From positions 32,118,491-32,182,490 of the forward strand of contig OY855906.1 of the NCBI GenBank assembly GCA_963693305.1: a stretch of DNA of 64,000 nt, written 5' to 3'. Every line of letters starts with the position of its first letter. The first letter of the stretch is position 1. The position numbers and the translations under genes are program-made. A model generated the notes under the pieces. It saw only the letters and a program-made list of their open reading frames with translations, searched no databases and was not told the origin of the DNA. This document shows positions 42,556 to 56,700 of the stretch, piece by piece. The DNA comes from Meandrina meandrites. Taxonomy: Eukaryota > Cnidaria > Anthozoa > Scleractinia > Meandrinidae.

Positions 42556-44843
42556 CGAGACCAGAATACTCTCTACTACTGATCAAAGTCAATATCTTAC
42601 ATTGATCTTACACTTTAGCATATACCACGGACAAAGAAAGGGGGCAGCTATTTTTTCCTAATTTGGAATGCCCCTTCTTTGTAATCCTCTGCACCCTTAG
42701 CGAATTGCAACTGTCAGGTTGAGTTTAATACGAAACAAAACTACCTGGTAGAAACTAGCCTTTGAGCCTGAGAACTTTACAAAAACAAAAGAAACAAGAC
42801 ATCAATACATCAAAAAGAATTATAAAAGAACAGTCATTTTATAAAATTATAGAACGAAAACAAACTTAGCACCAAAATGAGGCTATACCTTGTGGTTTAA
42901 CGTTTTAACACTGAAATCACAAATTACACAAAAATATTGAAAAGAGACACGAGACAGCCCAAAGGGCCTTTGATTAAGTGAATCTCTGGTTTATCGCTAT
43001 TTTGCTGAATATAACTTTAATTAATTCAAATGTTTATTATTTCTTCGTAACAGGTTAATTGAATTCAAACTCCACACGGGATAGTTCTGTGCATAATTGC
43101 GAATGAAAGTTGTCTCGACGCGATGGAAGTTATGGTGATAAACATGTAGTGCATTTTCCATCTGAAAATAATTCGAAATACGCCTATAACATTTAACCAC
43201 CCGCGCAGCCGTCCCTCGAGCGAACATGCTAGACGTCAACACTGACAACGTCTCCCATACGAACTTTATATTTCAGTGATGTACGTTATTAATTAATAAT
43301 CCAGTATGAGGCGGTGAAAGATGTAGGACAAACAATTTAAAGTGATCTTCTACATCAACAGGGCCATATTGTTTGCTTTTCGGATAAATGGCAAAGTTTG
43401 TTTTGACATTTTTTGGAGAGGGGTCTGGGCGAGTCTGGTGTGAAAGTCTATTGAATGGCTTAGGGGCCATATTTTGTATGCATTATGTTCTAAGTGAACT
43501 CGCCTTAGGCTCAATAATTTAAATTTCTCTCCATATTTCCTCCTTGCAAACTTGTAACAGCCAAAGGTTTTGTTACATATATAGCTGCGCTTGTTCATTT
43601 TCGAATTTTTGCTATTATCCAGAAGCATAATGTAAAGTCTCGATAATAAACTCCACTAGCACCTTTAATATGTTTCATAAAATGTAAAAGAAGGTATCCT
43701 TCGATTAGAAGTGGAACACCAGTTTGTTCGCAATTCATGGGAGCCTGACTAGGTCGAACGTAAAAACACTGAAAACGATTTCTCTTTTAAAAGAAACCAC
43801 GTGACCAAAACATTTCAGACTTTCGCAACCAATTCCCAAACCATTCCCATAAATTTATGTTATTTCAGGCTGCAAATTTTGAAGGTTAATGGTTCTATAA
43901 GTCTAACTCCATAATAAACCCTTTTAACAACTTATGGTTGGGCATTTTCTTCCCGGAAATAACGTTTTGGATTTTGGAACAATTTTCTTCCATACCTCGA
44001 TCTCATTGATTCGCCCTATTGTACTGACGCATGACATTCAAACTATTTAGAGAGTGCCATTACAGGAGCTACGGGGATTTTGCCGTTTTTGGTCTAACCT
44101 ATTTTAAAATTAATGGTAGGCAACTAAACTCATGAAAAACATTATCGTTGAACATCTAAAGAATAATATAACCTTAATTTGCGGAGAGAAATCAAGCCAC
44201 GGCTATAAATATCAACTTTTTTAAGACGTGCGGAAACAACTTGAAAAGTTTAGCCTCAATTTTTCAAAATGTAATCATGGCAATTGTTAACAAAAATGGA
44301 CCGTTTACTTTTAGATTTCCTGCGACACAAATGCATATTTTGGCTGTTCGAAATCTGTTCAAGCCCGGAGAATCTGGCTCAAATAATTTTTTCACGCAAA
44401 TGACAACGTTTTATCTGTATGCACTTTATTCATTTGTTTTAACCAATGGCTACAATATTTTTTAATATAACAGTGTTTTATTGTACACTTTACCTTACTT
44501 TATTTAACTTTCATCACGTCACTTAATATTGCCTTCTTTTTTACTTTGGCTTACTTCGTTTCACTTTACTTCATCTTATTGACTTTCTTATTTAAGTTTA
44601 TAGCATTTATATTTTTTGTTTACCTTGCTTTTAAGAAAGTTTATCTTATTTAAATTACTGAATGGTTCATAGATTTGAATATTAATTAATCGTTTTTTTC
44701 CGTTTTTCCTGACGACGGTATTTGATCCATTTCATGTGGTGATTTACCCTTGGGAGAAAATAAAGAAAAACTTTTATATCTAAACAGTCAAAATAACTTT
44801 AACTAAACATTTTGCATCATTGAGGTACAAGCAAAAATACAAC

Positions 44844-44866
44844 TTTATTATGTAAATTTCTTTATT
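44844..44866 (-). terminator. Candidate poly(A) signals of the metalloproteinase gene
   Basis: AATAAA on the minus strand at 44844-44849 and 44861-44866, about 260-280 bases downstream of the probable stop codon. Confidence 0.4.
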
Positions 44867-45121
44867 AGTATTGTTATTCAGTTTCCATGTCGATTTTTAA
44901 TGACGTGAGGAAGAAAATTAGTGGTGAACAATAAAGAAGATGGGGGGGGGGGGGGGGGGGCGTTTTCGTCTCGAAACTACTGATCTGACACTGTAATAAT
45001 TGGTTAAATAGAAACCTCCAACTTGCCGTCTTATTATTACATGGTGTTCGATAGCTCAGCCAATCACATTGCAGCATTTGCATAGAACCGCTATTAGAAT
45101 TCTACCAGCAATCATTATGCG

Positions 45122-48100
45122 TTACTTACCAGTTTTACAATTGTAATTGCAGGTTTTCTGGCAAAGATTAAGCACATACGGATTCTTATTTTTACACTGC
45201 TTGTACTGCTTGACAGCTTTGCAGAAACTAACTGGGCCTGAATCAGTACAGCCGGATGCTAAAAGAAGATAAGATAAAATAAGGAAATAAGATAAGAGTG
45301 TTTTCATGTTGTGACGATCTGCTTTAAAGCATAGCAATGCTTTGAAGTCGTACTATCACAGGAGAAGTTCTAATCTCCCGACTCGTTAGGTGACTTACAG
45401 TTCTTAATTTTCCTCGTAGGAATCACAACTCTGAGGCAGCCAGAGACCGTTGCTGTTAACGGTTTGTGGTTATACATTCAATCTTGATGGAAATATTGAT
45501 TTAAAATTATTTGAGCCAAACAAATGACGTCATACTGTATAATAATGCAACCAAGGCATCTATACATATAAAGCACCCGGTCAGTAAACCCAGTCTAAAT
45601 ATATAGGGATTAAAGCCGTACATTGATTCGCCAGCACTTTCTAAACCACGAAATTGTGGTTGTTTCATGACAATCCACAGCCGTTGATATAAAAATATTC
45701 TATTTATGAAATGAAAAATATACTTACAGAGATTCTGATCACCTGAAAGAGAAATAAAATGGAATAAGGCAACGCAAAACAACCTGTTCTTAATTTTCAT
45801 ATTATAAGTACATACAAAAATCTGCAAATAGCTTTTATTAGTATTTATACAACAATCGAGTTACTGCGCGCATTGTGATTGGCTGATGCCTGTCATCTAT
45901 TAGAGTACAGACGCACAAATGACGTCACTGCTTGATGTGACTCGCGTGCGTGATCAGAGTTCATAGTCCAAGTCAGTCTTCTTGGCAAAGTTTTTCAAAA
46001 CTTGCAGCGAAAAAAACAAGAGAAAGTTCAGCTTGATTGCGTTCGACGATAGGAGAACGCATCCTAATCTTGTGGTGACCTGTGGTCCCGGGGTTGTCCT
46101 GTGAACGCGCAAGCGAAAGTCGTTCTATGTCGGTATGTATGTCGGTATGTATGTCGGTATGTCGGTATGTCTCATGCGAGAAGACATTAGAAGGCAATTA
46201 ATTGCGTTACATCAACGTCAACAATGACATCAGCCGCAAAGACAGCGCGCGCAAAAAGAATTCTATTAAGCGGATAACGATAGGCTGTAAACAATTCTTG
46301 CGCTTAACGGTAGCAATACGCATCCTAATCTTGTGGTGGCGTGTTCTTCAATGGCAAGCATGGCGAACGCACTGCATAATCTATGATTACTCCTAGTTAT
46401 AAATCTACACAGAGGAACAATTTGCCAAATACTCTACAACTTTCGAGACATTTAACTGGGCTAAACAAGCTTGAAGTAGACAGTGACAGTGATCTGAAAA
46501 ATTATCGAAAGTTGTAAGTGTTTGTCCGATGCTCGAGTAGTTTGACGACGCTACGGGAAATCCATGAATGGCAGTTGAACGCCGTTGAACGCTTACCTTA
46601 GTTGAAGCTTACAGAGTACAAAGTCTACAAAGGGAATAAAGGTCAGTTTCTTTCGCTGACATTTCATTTTTCTTTCATATTGCGTATTTTAAAATCAGTT
46701 TAACAGTGCTTCGTGATACGGAAAACTATCTCGAAATGAAAAAAACCTAGGCTCACCGGTAGCGGCGCTTTTATAATAGCGATACTGAAGTGTACAGAAG
46801 TCTTGTTATTGTATAAAACAAATAGATTCCATTTTGCGGTGCGTCTGTTCAGTTATAGATCACAGAAGACGTCAAAATGTGGTAAGAACATCAGTGACCC
46901 ACTCGCCTAGCGGCTCGTGGGCCACTTTTTTTGTTCTTACCACATTTTGACGTCATCTGTGATCTATAACTGAACAGACGCACGACAAAATGGAATCTAT
47001 TTGTTAAATACTAAAACAGTGGATAGCGCTGTTGGCGCGCGCTGATTGGCTACTCAAGCCTGGGATATCCTTTGCTATTCACCTCCGAGCAACTCGCACG
47101 CGAAAACTGTAATCGTTGACAAGAATAAATGAGTTAAAATAATCCTTTATTGGTTATATTTTCTCATTGTTTTAGTATATACCAAAACAGCTATTCACCT
47201 CAGTGTCTGTGGCTAGTGGTGGACATTTACCACTAGCCACCTACACTTTGGCGAATAGTTTTTAAATGACATTCCTCACTTTGAAGAATTAACTGATCAC
47301 CAAGCCCGCAGACTACACTTATTCGTTGAAACAGTATGTCTATTTTTGTAAATGCTTCGAAAAACATCCAAATCGACAAGAATTTCAAAATAAAGTAATT
47401 TTACAGTGTAAATTAAAAAATACTGCTCTTCCATAATTAGTCTAGCCAATTCTCTCCTTGTCGTGACTAAAATGGATACTCCAAAATCAGAAATCCGCTG
47501 CGAGACTGGAACCCATTTCTACATATTGTGCTTCCCTCACTTAGAAATGAAAGCTAACCGCAAGCAAACCAGAGTGAAACTAACCGCAAGCAAAACGGAG
47601 TGGAACTAACCGCGAACAACTACAAAAGTGGAACTAACCGCAAGCAGGCTGAAGTGCTTGGTTTTCAGTGATTGATTCGGAGTGTCCATTCTAGTCACTA
47701 CCAATCATTATTACCTATTAGTGGCTTGCACTGTCACGCCATAAAAAAAATAAATTTGAAACCGTTCAATGAAAGAAGCCAAGAAAATGAAATGTTAAAA
47801 CAGACTAACAACATGGACACCAACATGGACGATGCAAATTAATAAGCCAAACCATCTGAAATTCCCTTTTGCGATGAAAGCGCTTTCTCTTAGCTCGCGA
47901 GCTCGTGTATATGCGCACAAACACATATCCCAAGACTTAAAATGTTTAAAGTGCTGGAAACCATAAGAGGAGACCTTTTTCAACCAGTCACGGTACAGCC
48001 TTATCGCGGCCACTATCTTCGTGTCACGAAAGGTTAAATTCGGAAATTCAGAATGCTGTATTTTCAAAGCGAAAGACACTACAGGGCTGAAAACTTGGAA

Positions 48101-51100
48101 AACAATAATTTCTAGGTCATCTTCAACCTGGTGTAGATACAAATTTAGAATACCTAATAAATTTTGAGTTTAGAATTTTATGACGTCACATGCAAACCAA
48201 GAACAAACAGTTGTATTGATAACAAACATAACATCAAACCAAAATTTGAAAACACCAACACAAACGTAGATATACATCTAATAAGGTTGTAATTAGTTCT
48301 TTTTTGTTTGATAGATTGTATGTAGTCCTGTTTATCGATATATATAACCTCCAAATTAGATAATAATTTAATAGACTTGTATAATAAATTGTTAAAATTT
48401 ATTCGAACAAGAACTACAGAAACGTCTGGGTGGAAAGGCATTTCGGAAACAGCAAAAAAAGGCGGCAATTGTTCTGTGGCAACATTCAGCATTCATTTTC
48501 TGCATTATTATATATTTATTCAACCTGCTGAAACCAGGTTAATTACTTAGTCGTCAGCAAACTTGTAAAAGCAAACAATCTGAGACGCGACACCTGTTTT
48601 CGCGCCCAACTTTGTAGCTAGGTTATAAAAGAATTGGTTTATTGTTTTAGCTGTACGTTTATCGAGTTATGGATATGGAGTTTGGAGAGCACTCAAGAAG
48701 CTAGAGTTCTCTCGGCTACGCCTTGAGCACCAAATCTAGCACATCTAGTGCTCTTCAAACTTCCCGCACGCATTCATAACTCGATACACACGCTAAAAAT
48801 GAAATGATGCGTAGACCATGGATAAATTAGATCAATCTGTTAACTCTGCCGCATAAAGAAAAAGCTGCCATTAAATGCACGAGGTATTCACGAGTGAAAT
48901 TATGTGCACGAAGGAATGCGCAATGCTATACTTAATAACGGATACAAATCTGTGGCCTGCTGATAGGGTCAAGATTTTACAATTCTAGCTTAAATTAAGA
49001 CGGAATCCACCAGGAAGTTGAGTAATATTTATTTAAGTTGGACAAAAATCGAGTACCAGAATAATTTAAATCCTATTGCGGTATTTTCTACTCTAAATAA
49101 AAGGTAAAGATGTAAGTAATTATCACTGATAACTCCAACAACTATTTCTTATCAGAGTCTTAGAAAATGAATTTCAAAGTTCACAAGCTATAGGGAAATT
49201 CTCACGTGCAGCCATTTTGTAAAATCGTCTTTAAGCGATTCAGTGGAATTCAGTGAAATTTCAAAATTTGTTTTCGAACGTTGGGGAGGAATGCGTGACG
49301 AGCCAAAAGAACGTCTGCGGAGGAGGCTAAAGCTATAGGCAAAAGCTCGCGTCTTTTAAGTGATTAAGTGGAATTCAGCGGAACTTCGAGATTGGTTTTC
49401 GATGTTTGGTATTGTTAGAAAAGATTTCTTTTGATAAGATATTTGAAGCAGTAACACAAAAGCTTGCAATAAGGTGTAAATAATTTTGGTACATAATTTT
49501 GTCCAACAACTACTCGAAGTCCTGGCGACACCTTTTGGGTTAGCTTTTTTGTAGGACAGGGTAGCTTTTTGTATAGGGAAAAATGGATACTCGCGTAGTC
49601 ATGAAGTCATCAATGGAATATAGTTTATTTTCCAGTCTGGTGTGAGGGTCATAACTTCACTGTTTGTTAGGGAATTTAACAGACTTGATTTGAGAGACCA
49701 AAACACTTACTGAATTAAAGAATTAGATCTCATTTCATTTTGAGTGTTTAAGGAAGGGCATAAATAAAAAAAATTGTTGGATTGACCTAAAATCGTAGAT
49801 ACTGATTTTGTGACTCCCTCATTCACAATCAGGTCAGTACTATATATTGAACATGTCAGTTGCAATGCGTATTTTTGAAAGCGCTTGATTGACAAATTAT
49901 CATATGTTATAATATAATAATGACAGCCAAAAATGCAACCTTACCACATTGACCACAGGTTTTGGCGCAGTCTTTTTTAAAGTTCAGAAGTGTGGGGTCA
50001 CTACACCGGTCTTTATGGTCTTTGCAATCGACATATTTGTCAACGCATTGTGCTGCAACATAAGCGGGACAACAATTAGTTAGTTCCAGTCCATTGTCGA
50101 CTAAGCGGGAAGCGCGGTGGTCTCATGGTTAGTACGCTGGACTCCGGATTGAGCGGTTTGAGTTCGAGCCATGACCGGGGAACTGCGTTGTGTTCTTGGG
50201 CAAGACACTTTACTCTCATAGTGCCTCTCTCCAACCAGGTGTATAAATGGGTAACGGAGAATTTACTACTGGGGTTACCCTGCGATGGACTAGCATCCCA
50301 TGCAGGGGGGAGTAGAAATACTCCTAGTAGCTTCTGCCTGATGTGCCACTTGGCTCGAACGCAGACTTACGACGCAGTTTAAAACTGCGCAAAAATTAAA
50401 GAATGGTGGCGTTAGTGGTGGTGCTGAAAGAGCGTACAGGGGAGGAGGGGTGAGGAATTAAAACAATATGGGGATGCCCCTCTCCGAACCCCGTATCCTT
50501 TTATAAACCATTTTTGATAGTAGCCTTTGATAGAACATAGTGTCCCTTTGACGTATCTACGTAAAGGTTACCACATCGCTTTTATGATTTTTTACTTGAT
50601 AAAACCGTTACCCGTTCGGTGGGTCTTTTGAGATATTTTGAAAGGTCCTTTTAAGGTCGCGGGGGACACCTTAGGCCATCGTTATGCATTTATTTAAAGC
50701 GTCAGAGAATATTATTTGGACAGCTATCTCGAAATTCAAAGCGAAAACTTGAGGTAAATGGTCGTAAATGATCTTTATATTGCTTCGCTTCGTGTTTGCA
50801 TCAGTTCGCAGTATGAACACATGTTCCTCAAATTGCAACTAAATACTCTTCGGATCGCTGTTTCTGTGTTGAGAATCTTTCCTATTTTATAAAAAAGATG
50901 TTTTTAGTCGATTTCGGGAGCGTAAAGCTCACTAGCTTTGGTTAAAACTCGTTTTTTAGCGATTATGCACATCGAGTAGGCGACGCATAACTCGAGCTTT
51001 GACCCGTCGTTGCTATGGTAACTGAGATGCGATTCTTCTGTTTGGGTCGGAAAAAACAGTCGTAGTTTATTCCAGACTTGGTCGTTTTCTGCCCGGTTTT

Positions 51101-53667
51101 CACAACAAATTTTGTCATAGAACAAGCAAAAAAGAGTGATACCAAAATTTCCACAGTAGAGTGTGTTGCAGTATTCCAGCTTTGTTTGATTTTTTGACTC
51201 ATTTTTACTAACTTCTTGTGATTTTGAAAAATTTTTTTGGAAATGTTGCTAATTTCCATTAAGATGATTTTTTTTCTAGAAAGCATATTTTGTGCCCTTT
51301 TGAATGAGATATTGGAGTCTTCATTGCTGTAAATACCTTTGGAGTTATTAAATAAAACATACAATGTGGTCAATTTTGCGTTTTTTTTTGCCCTGACAGA
51401 AATGAACTAAGTACACCAACGTTTCCTTGCATTTGTTGTCCATATCATTGACATAATGCATTTACTCGGCATTACATTTATTCTCTATCTCTTAAAGCGC
51501 AATCTTCCCTATCAAAGACGACATCTGTAAACTTCCATCATTCTTTACTGTTTCTGTAAAATCTCATCTCAATCGCATCCAAGCCAGCGGAGATAGAAGC
51601 GTTTTAAAAGATGTAGGACAAGCAAAATTTTGCCTAATGAATTTATTCATGGCTGGTTGTCCCCTATAAGACAGTTTTCTCCAGCCTTTTGTATTTTTTT
51701 TTATTTAATGCTCAACATTACTTACATTACACTACATTACATTACATTAAAAAACCTTTACTGACATTACATTACATTGCATCATCTTGCACAAAACGTA
51801 CTACGTTACTTACGCTACACGTTACAGGCAAATTACGGTACGTGTAAAAAACTAAATACACTCTCCAAAAGACTTGATAATCTTATAAATTACATTATAA
51901 AAAGTTGATAATAGGCTTCCACTTTTCATCGTGAGATTTCAGTTTGTTATTTTTTAGGGCAATCGAACGCTCGATGGATTCAATATACTTTATTTTTGTG
52001 ATGGCTTGAGGTAAAAAGGGCAAAATATTTTTAAGCCGGTTGGCATAAATAACCTGTTTACCAATAATAATAGTATGGTTTAGAAGGGTCCAATTGAGAT
52101 TCTTTTGAACTAGGCCAAAAATTATATCGTAATCATTTAAAAAATCAATATCTATGTCTATGGATTTCAGCCAGAGAACAACCGACTTCCAAAAGGCTAT
52201 GCTATGTTTGCAATAACAAAACAGATGCTCGAGAGATTCCTCTGACGCATGACAGAAAGTACAGAGTGGAGAGCTGACTATTTTCATTTTGTATAGAGAT
52301 TTATTGGTGTACAATATCCGATTGAGAATTTTGTATTGAAAAATTCTTGTATTGGTGTCGATTGTAACAACATGTGGAATTAAATAAATTGTTTTTCAAT
52401 CTAAGTCATGATTGTTAAATAATGTTGTATATTTTTGTCGTGCGGAAGGGTAGACTTGAATCGTTTCTACCAACTCCCAGTATAATTTTTTCGAGCTAAT
52501 CAAATCAAGCGAAAAGCTTTTACCGTTTAAACAGAGAGTATGCTGCATTACAGGTGGGCCGTGAGATGCGGTAGGAATCCCATTCGAATTAATTAAGTCT
52601 CTCCATGGAGAAGGAACGGAGTCAAAAATACCCAGAAGTGAGGAAAAATCTATAAACGTAAGCCCAGTAGCCGCAAAAGAGGGCCAAGGCTTTAACTTGC
52701 CATAATTGGTCAGAATGTCAGAAATGAAGATGATACCTTTTGAGAATAGTCTTTTATAGAAAACGGGTTTGCCGTTAATGCGTACGAATTGATTGTTCCA
52801 CAAGATTTGTTTCAAGACTTCGTCACGACACTCAACAGGTTTGGCCGTTAATTTGGACCAGGCATTCCCTGTAAAAGCTGGGAAGATGGTCTGGTAGGTC
52901 GGCAGAATTGAAATTGCAGTATAAGAAGAATTTTCCGCCGTAGTCCTTAAGAAAGAACGAAAGAACGTGTTTCCATGGGCTATCGTAATCCTCAATGTAT
53001 TTTTTAAGACAAATAATGCGTTGGGTATCAATAAGAGTTTTAATATGAGGCATTCTCAGACCACCATTTTTATAATCACTGATTAGTGCTAAGCGTTTAA
53101 TTTTGTCACATCCTTTCCAGATAAATCTGTAGATAATGGAGTTAAGCTCTTTGATTATTTTTTTCGTGGAGCACAGGAGTGATGCACGAGACATGAATTT
53201 TGGTATTACAAATGTCTTTACGACCTGAATTTTGCCATATAAAGTCAAGTTCCGCCATTTCCAACCTGCCAGAGTCTCAGAAAGCGCTCTAAAAGTGTCA
53301 TCATAGTTGAGCTCTTGTTTTTTCTTCAAATCGTAAGTAAAATGAACGCCCAAAATTTTAATTGGTTTATTAACTTTGTCAATGCCAGCGAGAAGGGGTT
53401 GGTCACTATCGTGGCAAGTTCCTAACCATAGAGCTTCAGTTTTTTCCGCATTGAGCTTTAAGCCGGAACATATTCCAAATCTATGAAGAGTCGCGGAAAG
53501 ATTTTCGAGGGAATTGACGTCGCGTAAAAACGTTGTTAAATCATCGGCAAAAGCTGCAAGTTTGATTTCTTTATCAACGACGATACCTTTTATACCATCT
53601 ATTTTGTATGCTATAAGTCGTGAAATTCCTACCTTTTATTTCACCGCGGTAAAGCGTCTGAGGCTCT

Positions 53668-53726
<59 letters not shown>

Positions 53727-56700
53727 TTCATTTCCACGATGACGTGGAAGCACCAGCAAGGATATGTAAAATAGCTGCTTAGTATAAATACATTTTCAGT
53801 CCTCTCCAAAAAACGAGTTTCGTTACTTTTTAATGTTCTTCACCCGAACAAGAGATGCAGAAATCAGCAAAATACTGGTAAAGTAACGAACTCTGAACAG
53901 TAAAAATGAAGAGCTTATCTTTGAAGCACTTTCCTTGAGTTTTTTCTATTTGTTTGTTATTGTTTTACATTTGACCGCGGCTGACCCTTATATATACAGT
54001 AAAATCCCGATGTCTCAAAACCTTCAGTTTTTCGAATCTCACGATTTCTCGAACTGACCAATTTTCGTTTCCCTTGAATAGTACTTCTCTGTGATTTTCC
54101 CCTCGATTTCTTGAACCAATTTTCGTTTCCCTTGGATAGTACTTCTCTGTAATTTTTCCCCCGATTTATTGAACGATTTTTCGCTTCCCTTGGATACTAC
54201 TTCCTAGTAATTCCCCACCCCTCCTCGATTCTTCGAATCAATTTCATTTAACCGTAGTCACGAAAAATTGGTATTCTACTCTACCAGCCTGTAAGAAAGG
54301 TATCTCTTTCTGACAGAGCCTTTTCTTATATTCCAATAAAGACATTAATACCCTAGAGCAGAGCAGACCTAAATACTCCTACACTTCAATAAAGTTATTT
54401 TCTCTCATTCCTATTTTATTCATACATCCTTAAAAGTACATTACGGTTATGTACATATACTCACATGGAGGGGAAGTATCTGGTTTCGCGGTTCCTTGAG
54501 CTGTTAAGAAAACGTTATATCAGTCAGCATCAAGGCTTGTGGATTTAGAAATTAAATAAACAGATAACAAAAGTCGTGAGTTATATATTACGTTAGGTGG
54601 TCAAAGGCGGTAATTACCGGGTAAAAATGAATAAAACAAGTTTAAGAGCCTGTTCCCCCCACCACACCCAACGAGATGTAGAAATCCACCTTTGACGAAC
54701 CGATGGCTCAAACGAAAGTGAATTTTTTTTCTTGTATCGCAAAATGAGAATGCATTTATGGCATCTGTGCTTGCTTTACAGATAAACCTTGAACAAAAGA
54801 CCCATTACGCACCATAAATGTATTCTATTCCGTGTTTTTCGTCATCGGTCAGTTTCATGTTCGGGTCGTACCCTCTGTAGTTTGCGTGCATAATGGCTGA
54901 AGTGTGCTGCGAATGTTTCAATCCCAGAAGATGTCCAATTTCATGAAGAGCAACTGAAAAAAAGTTTGTTCCACTGGGAGTACCATCGGTAAATGTTTCG
55001 TCGTCGTCAAAGTGTACAACACCCCTTTCAGGGTAAAATGCATGAGCAAGTGAACTTCCGCTGCCGTCGAATTCTTTGGCACAAGGTCTGTGCTTTTTGG
55101 TGAAGAATCTTAAAAAAATAACGGAATAGGGTAATTCCAGGTATTATTATTCAACATATTGTCACGATGTGTGTCGCGATGTCGCAAAGTGCTGTACCAG
55201 TCTTATACGTACCGATAGTGGGAATATGGACTATGTTTCACAGAAATTGGACTATCCTATCACTTACGATATTGTAATATCCGCAGTCAAGCGAGCGTGT
55301 GTGACATCCTTGAATGACAACGGACTTATATCTTCCCATTGCTTGAAAGCCTTCTTCATGATACTGCGTTGTTGAGCATGCGTCAATCCGCCCTTCGACG
55401 CAAAGTTGTTGAACATGTAAGTGAGTGGATTCTTCGTCCAGTTGGTTCCGGACACTGCAAACCTCTTCTTTCTGCCTGAAATACAGTAAAGGTCCGCATA
55501 TTAGGGACTTATCTTGAATCTGGAAATAACAGATTATTCGACTTATCCGTTAAACACGCAAACACTATGCCTTGGTTTTTCCTTCATCCTCACCGGAGTT
55601 GGAGCTTTCTTCATCATCAAGATCTGGAACACCACATCTTGGCTTGTGCATTTCTGTTATTGTTTTGCCATCAAGTTTGCCAGTGTCTGGAATATCAAAA
55701 TTGCGTTGGAAGAACCTCACAGCGTCTTTGAAATTATGATTTCCATTCTTCAAAGGCGACAAATAGTGGTATTCTTTAAGATAATGCTAGGTAGAAAAAC
55801 AGAGAAAGGAATGCATGGCAGAACCACAGAAATCATATCTTTGAATAACATTCTCTCAACATTAGTATGTATTTGATGGCCGTTTCTGTTATCATTTTTT
55901 CTTTCTGTATGTTTTCGCGATCAGTAGTAATTTGTCGAAGAATGTGTTTTCCATTGAAAGGGAAGGAGTATTTAAAATTTTCTTGGACTTAATCCAGTTC
56001 ATAACTGTAAAATGAAAATGGAGTTCACCGGGGTCGTTTTTGGGCAAACCTGGATGGCTATTATAGTAAATATATGACCCATGAGGTTTACATTAGGAAC
56101 CCTAGTAATCCAAATAGGGAACTATCATTTCTAAAAAAAAACAATTCTTGCATTCAAATATTGAATTGGCTCGACAAAATCATAGACTTTAATCTTACAT
56201 AAGCGTAAGCAACACTACCTAAATACGTGCTTTCTACAGAATTCAAATAAAATTATCTGAAAGTAGAGCTTAAAACTTTTCTTAAAAGCGCGATATATTG
56301 TAGTCAACCGTATGTCATTTAAATTAATCATTAAAAAATGGAGGTAACCGTGCTCGTTTAGATGAAAATGACTATTTATTTTCATTTTCATTTATTTTCA
56401 TTTATCTTCCTGTTGAGCTTAACCTGAAGGAACTGCCGTGATGTTCTGTGTACGCGCGCTCGTGCACGTGCTAGATGACGCGAAAAATTATGCGCAGCAA
56501 GGATGCGCAATGCTATTCAATGAATCACGTTAGGGCAAAAAGAAATCGGGGGATTAGGTGTAACTGGCGAACTCAGGCCCGTGGGATAAAACGGCGCGTT
56601 CCCACTCCATTTTGCCACAAGCGCACAGTGTCTGGCATCATTCTTCGTTGCGTACTCTGGGTATTTTAAAAGGTTTAATTTAGTTCAATTAACTTTTTGC

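Larger units (their letters stand above)
35990..44830. other. Gene-poor spacer between gene B and the metalloproteinase gene
   Basis: No convincing host exon was found. The stretch contains hairpins (37096-37279, 37772-37806), remnants that look like a Harbinger-type element (38440-40257), several short tandem arrays (38805-39040, 41495-41600, 42005-42555) and simple repeats. The other open frames are short and without recognisable domains. Confidence 0.4.

Noticed and set aside
45122..45130. Splice donor at the end of the last metalloproteinase exon
   Set aside because: GTAAGT is present, but no further exon in the right phase was found to the left and an in-frame TAA follows at once, so the gene is provisionally ended here.
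50112..50185. Possible tRNA gene with A and B boxes
   Set aside because: The same sequence with a long common 3' body occurs at 29990-30247 on the other strand, so it is a tRNA-derived SINE head.
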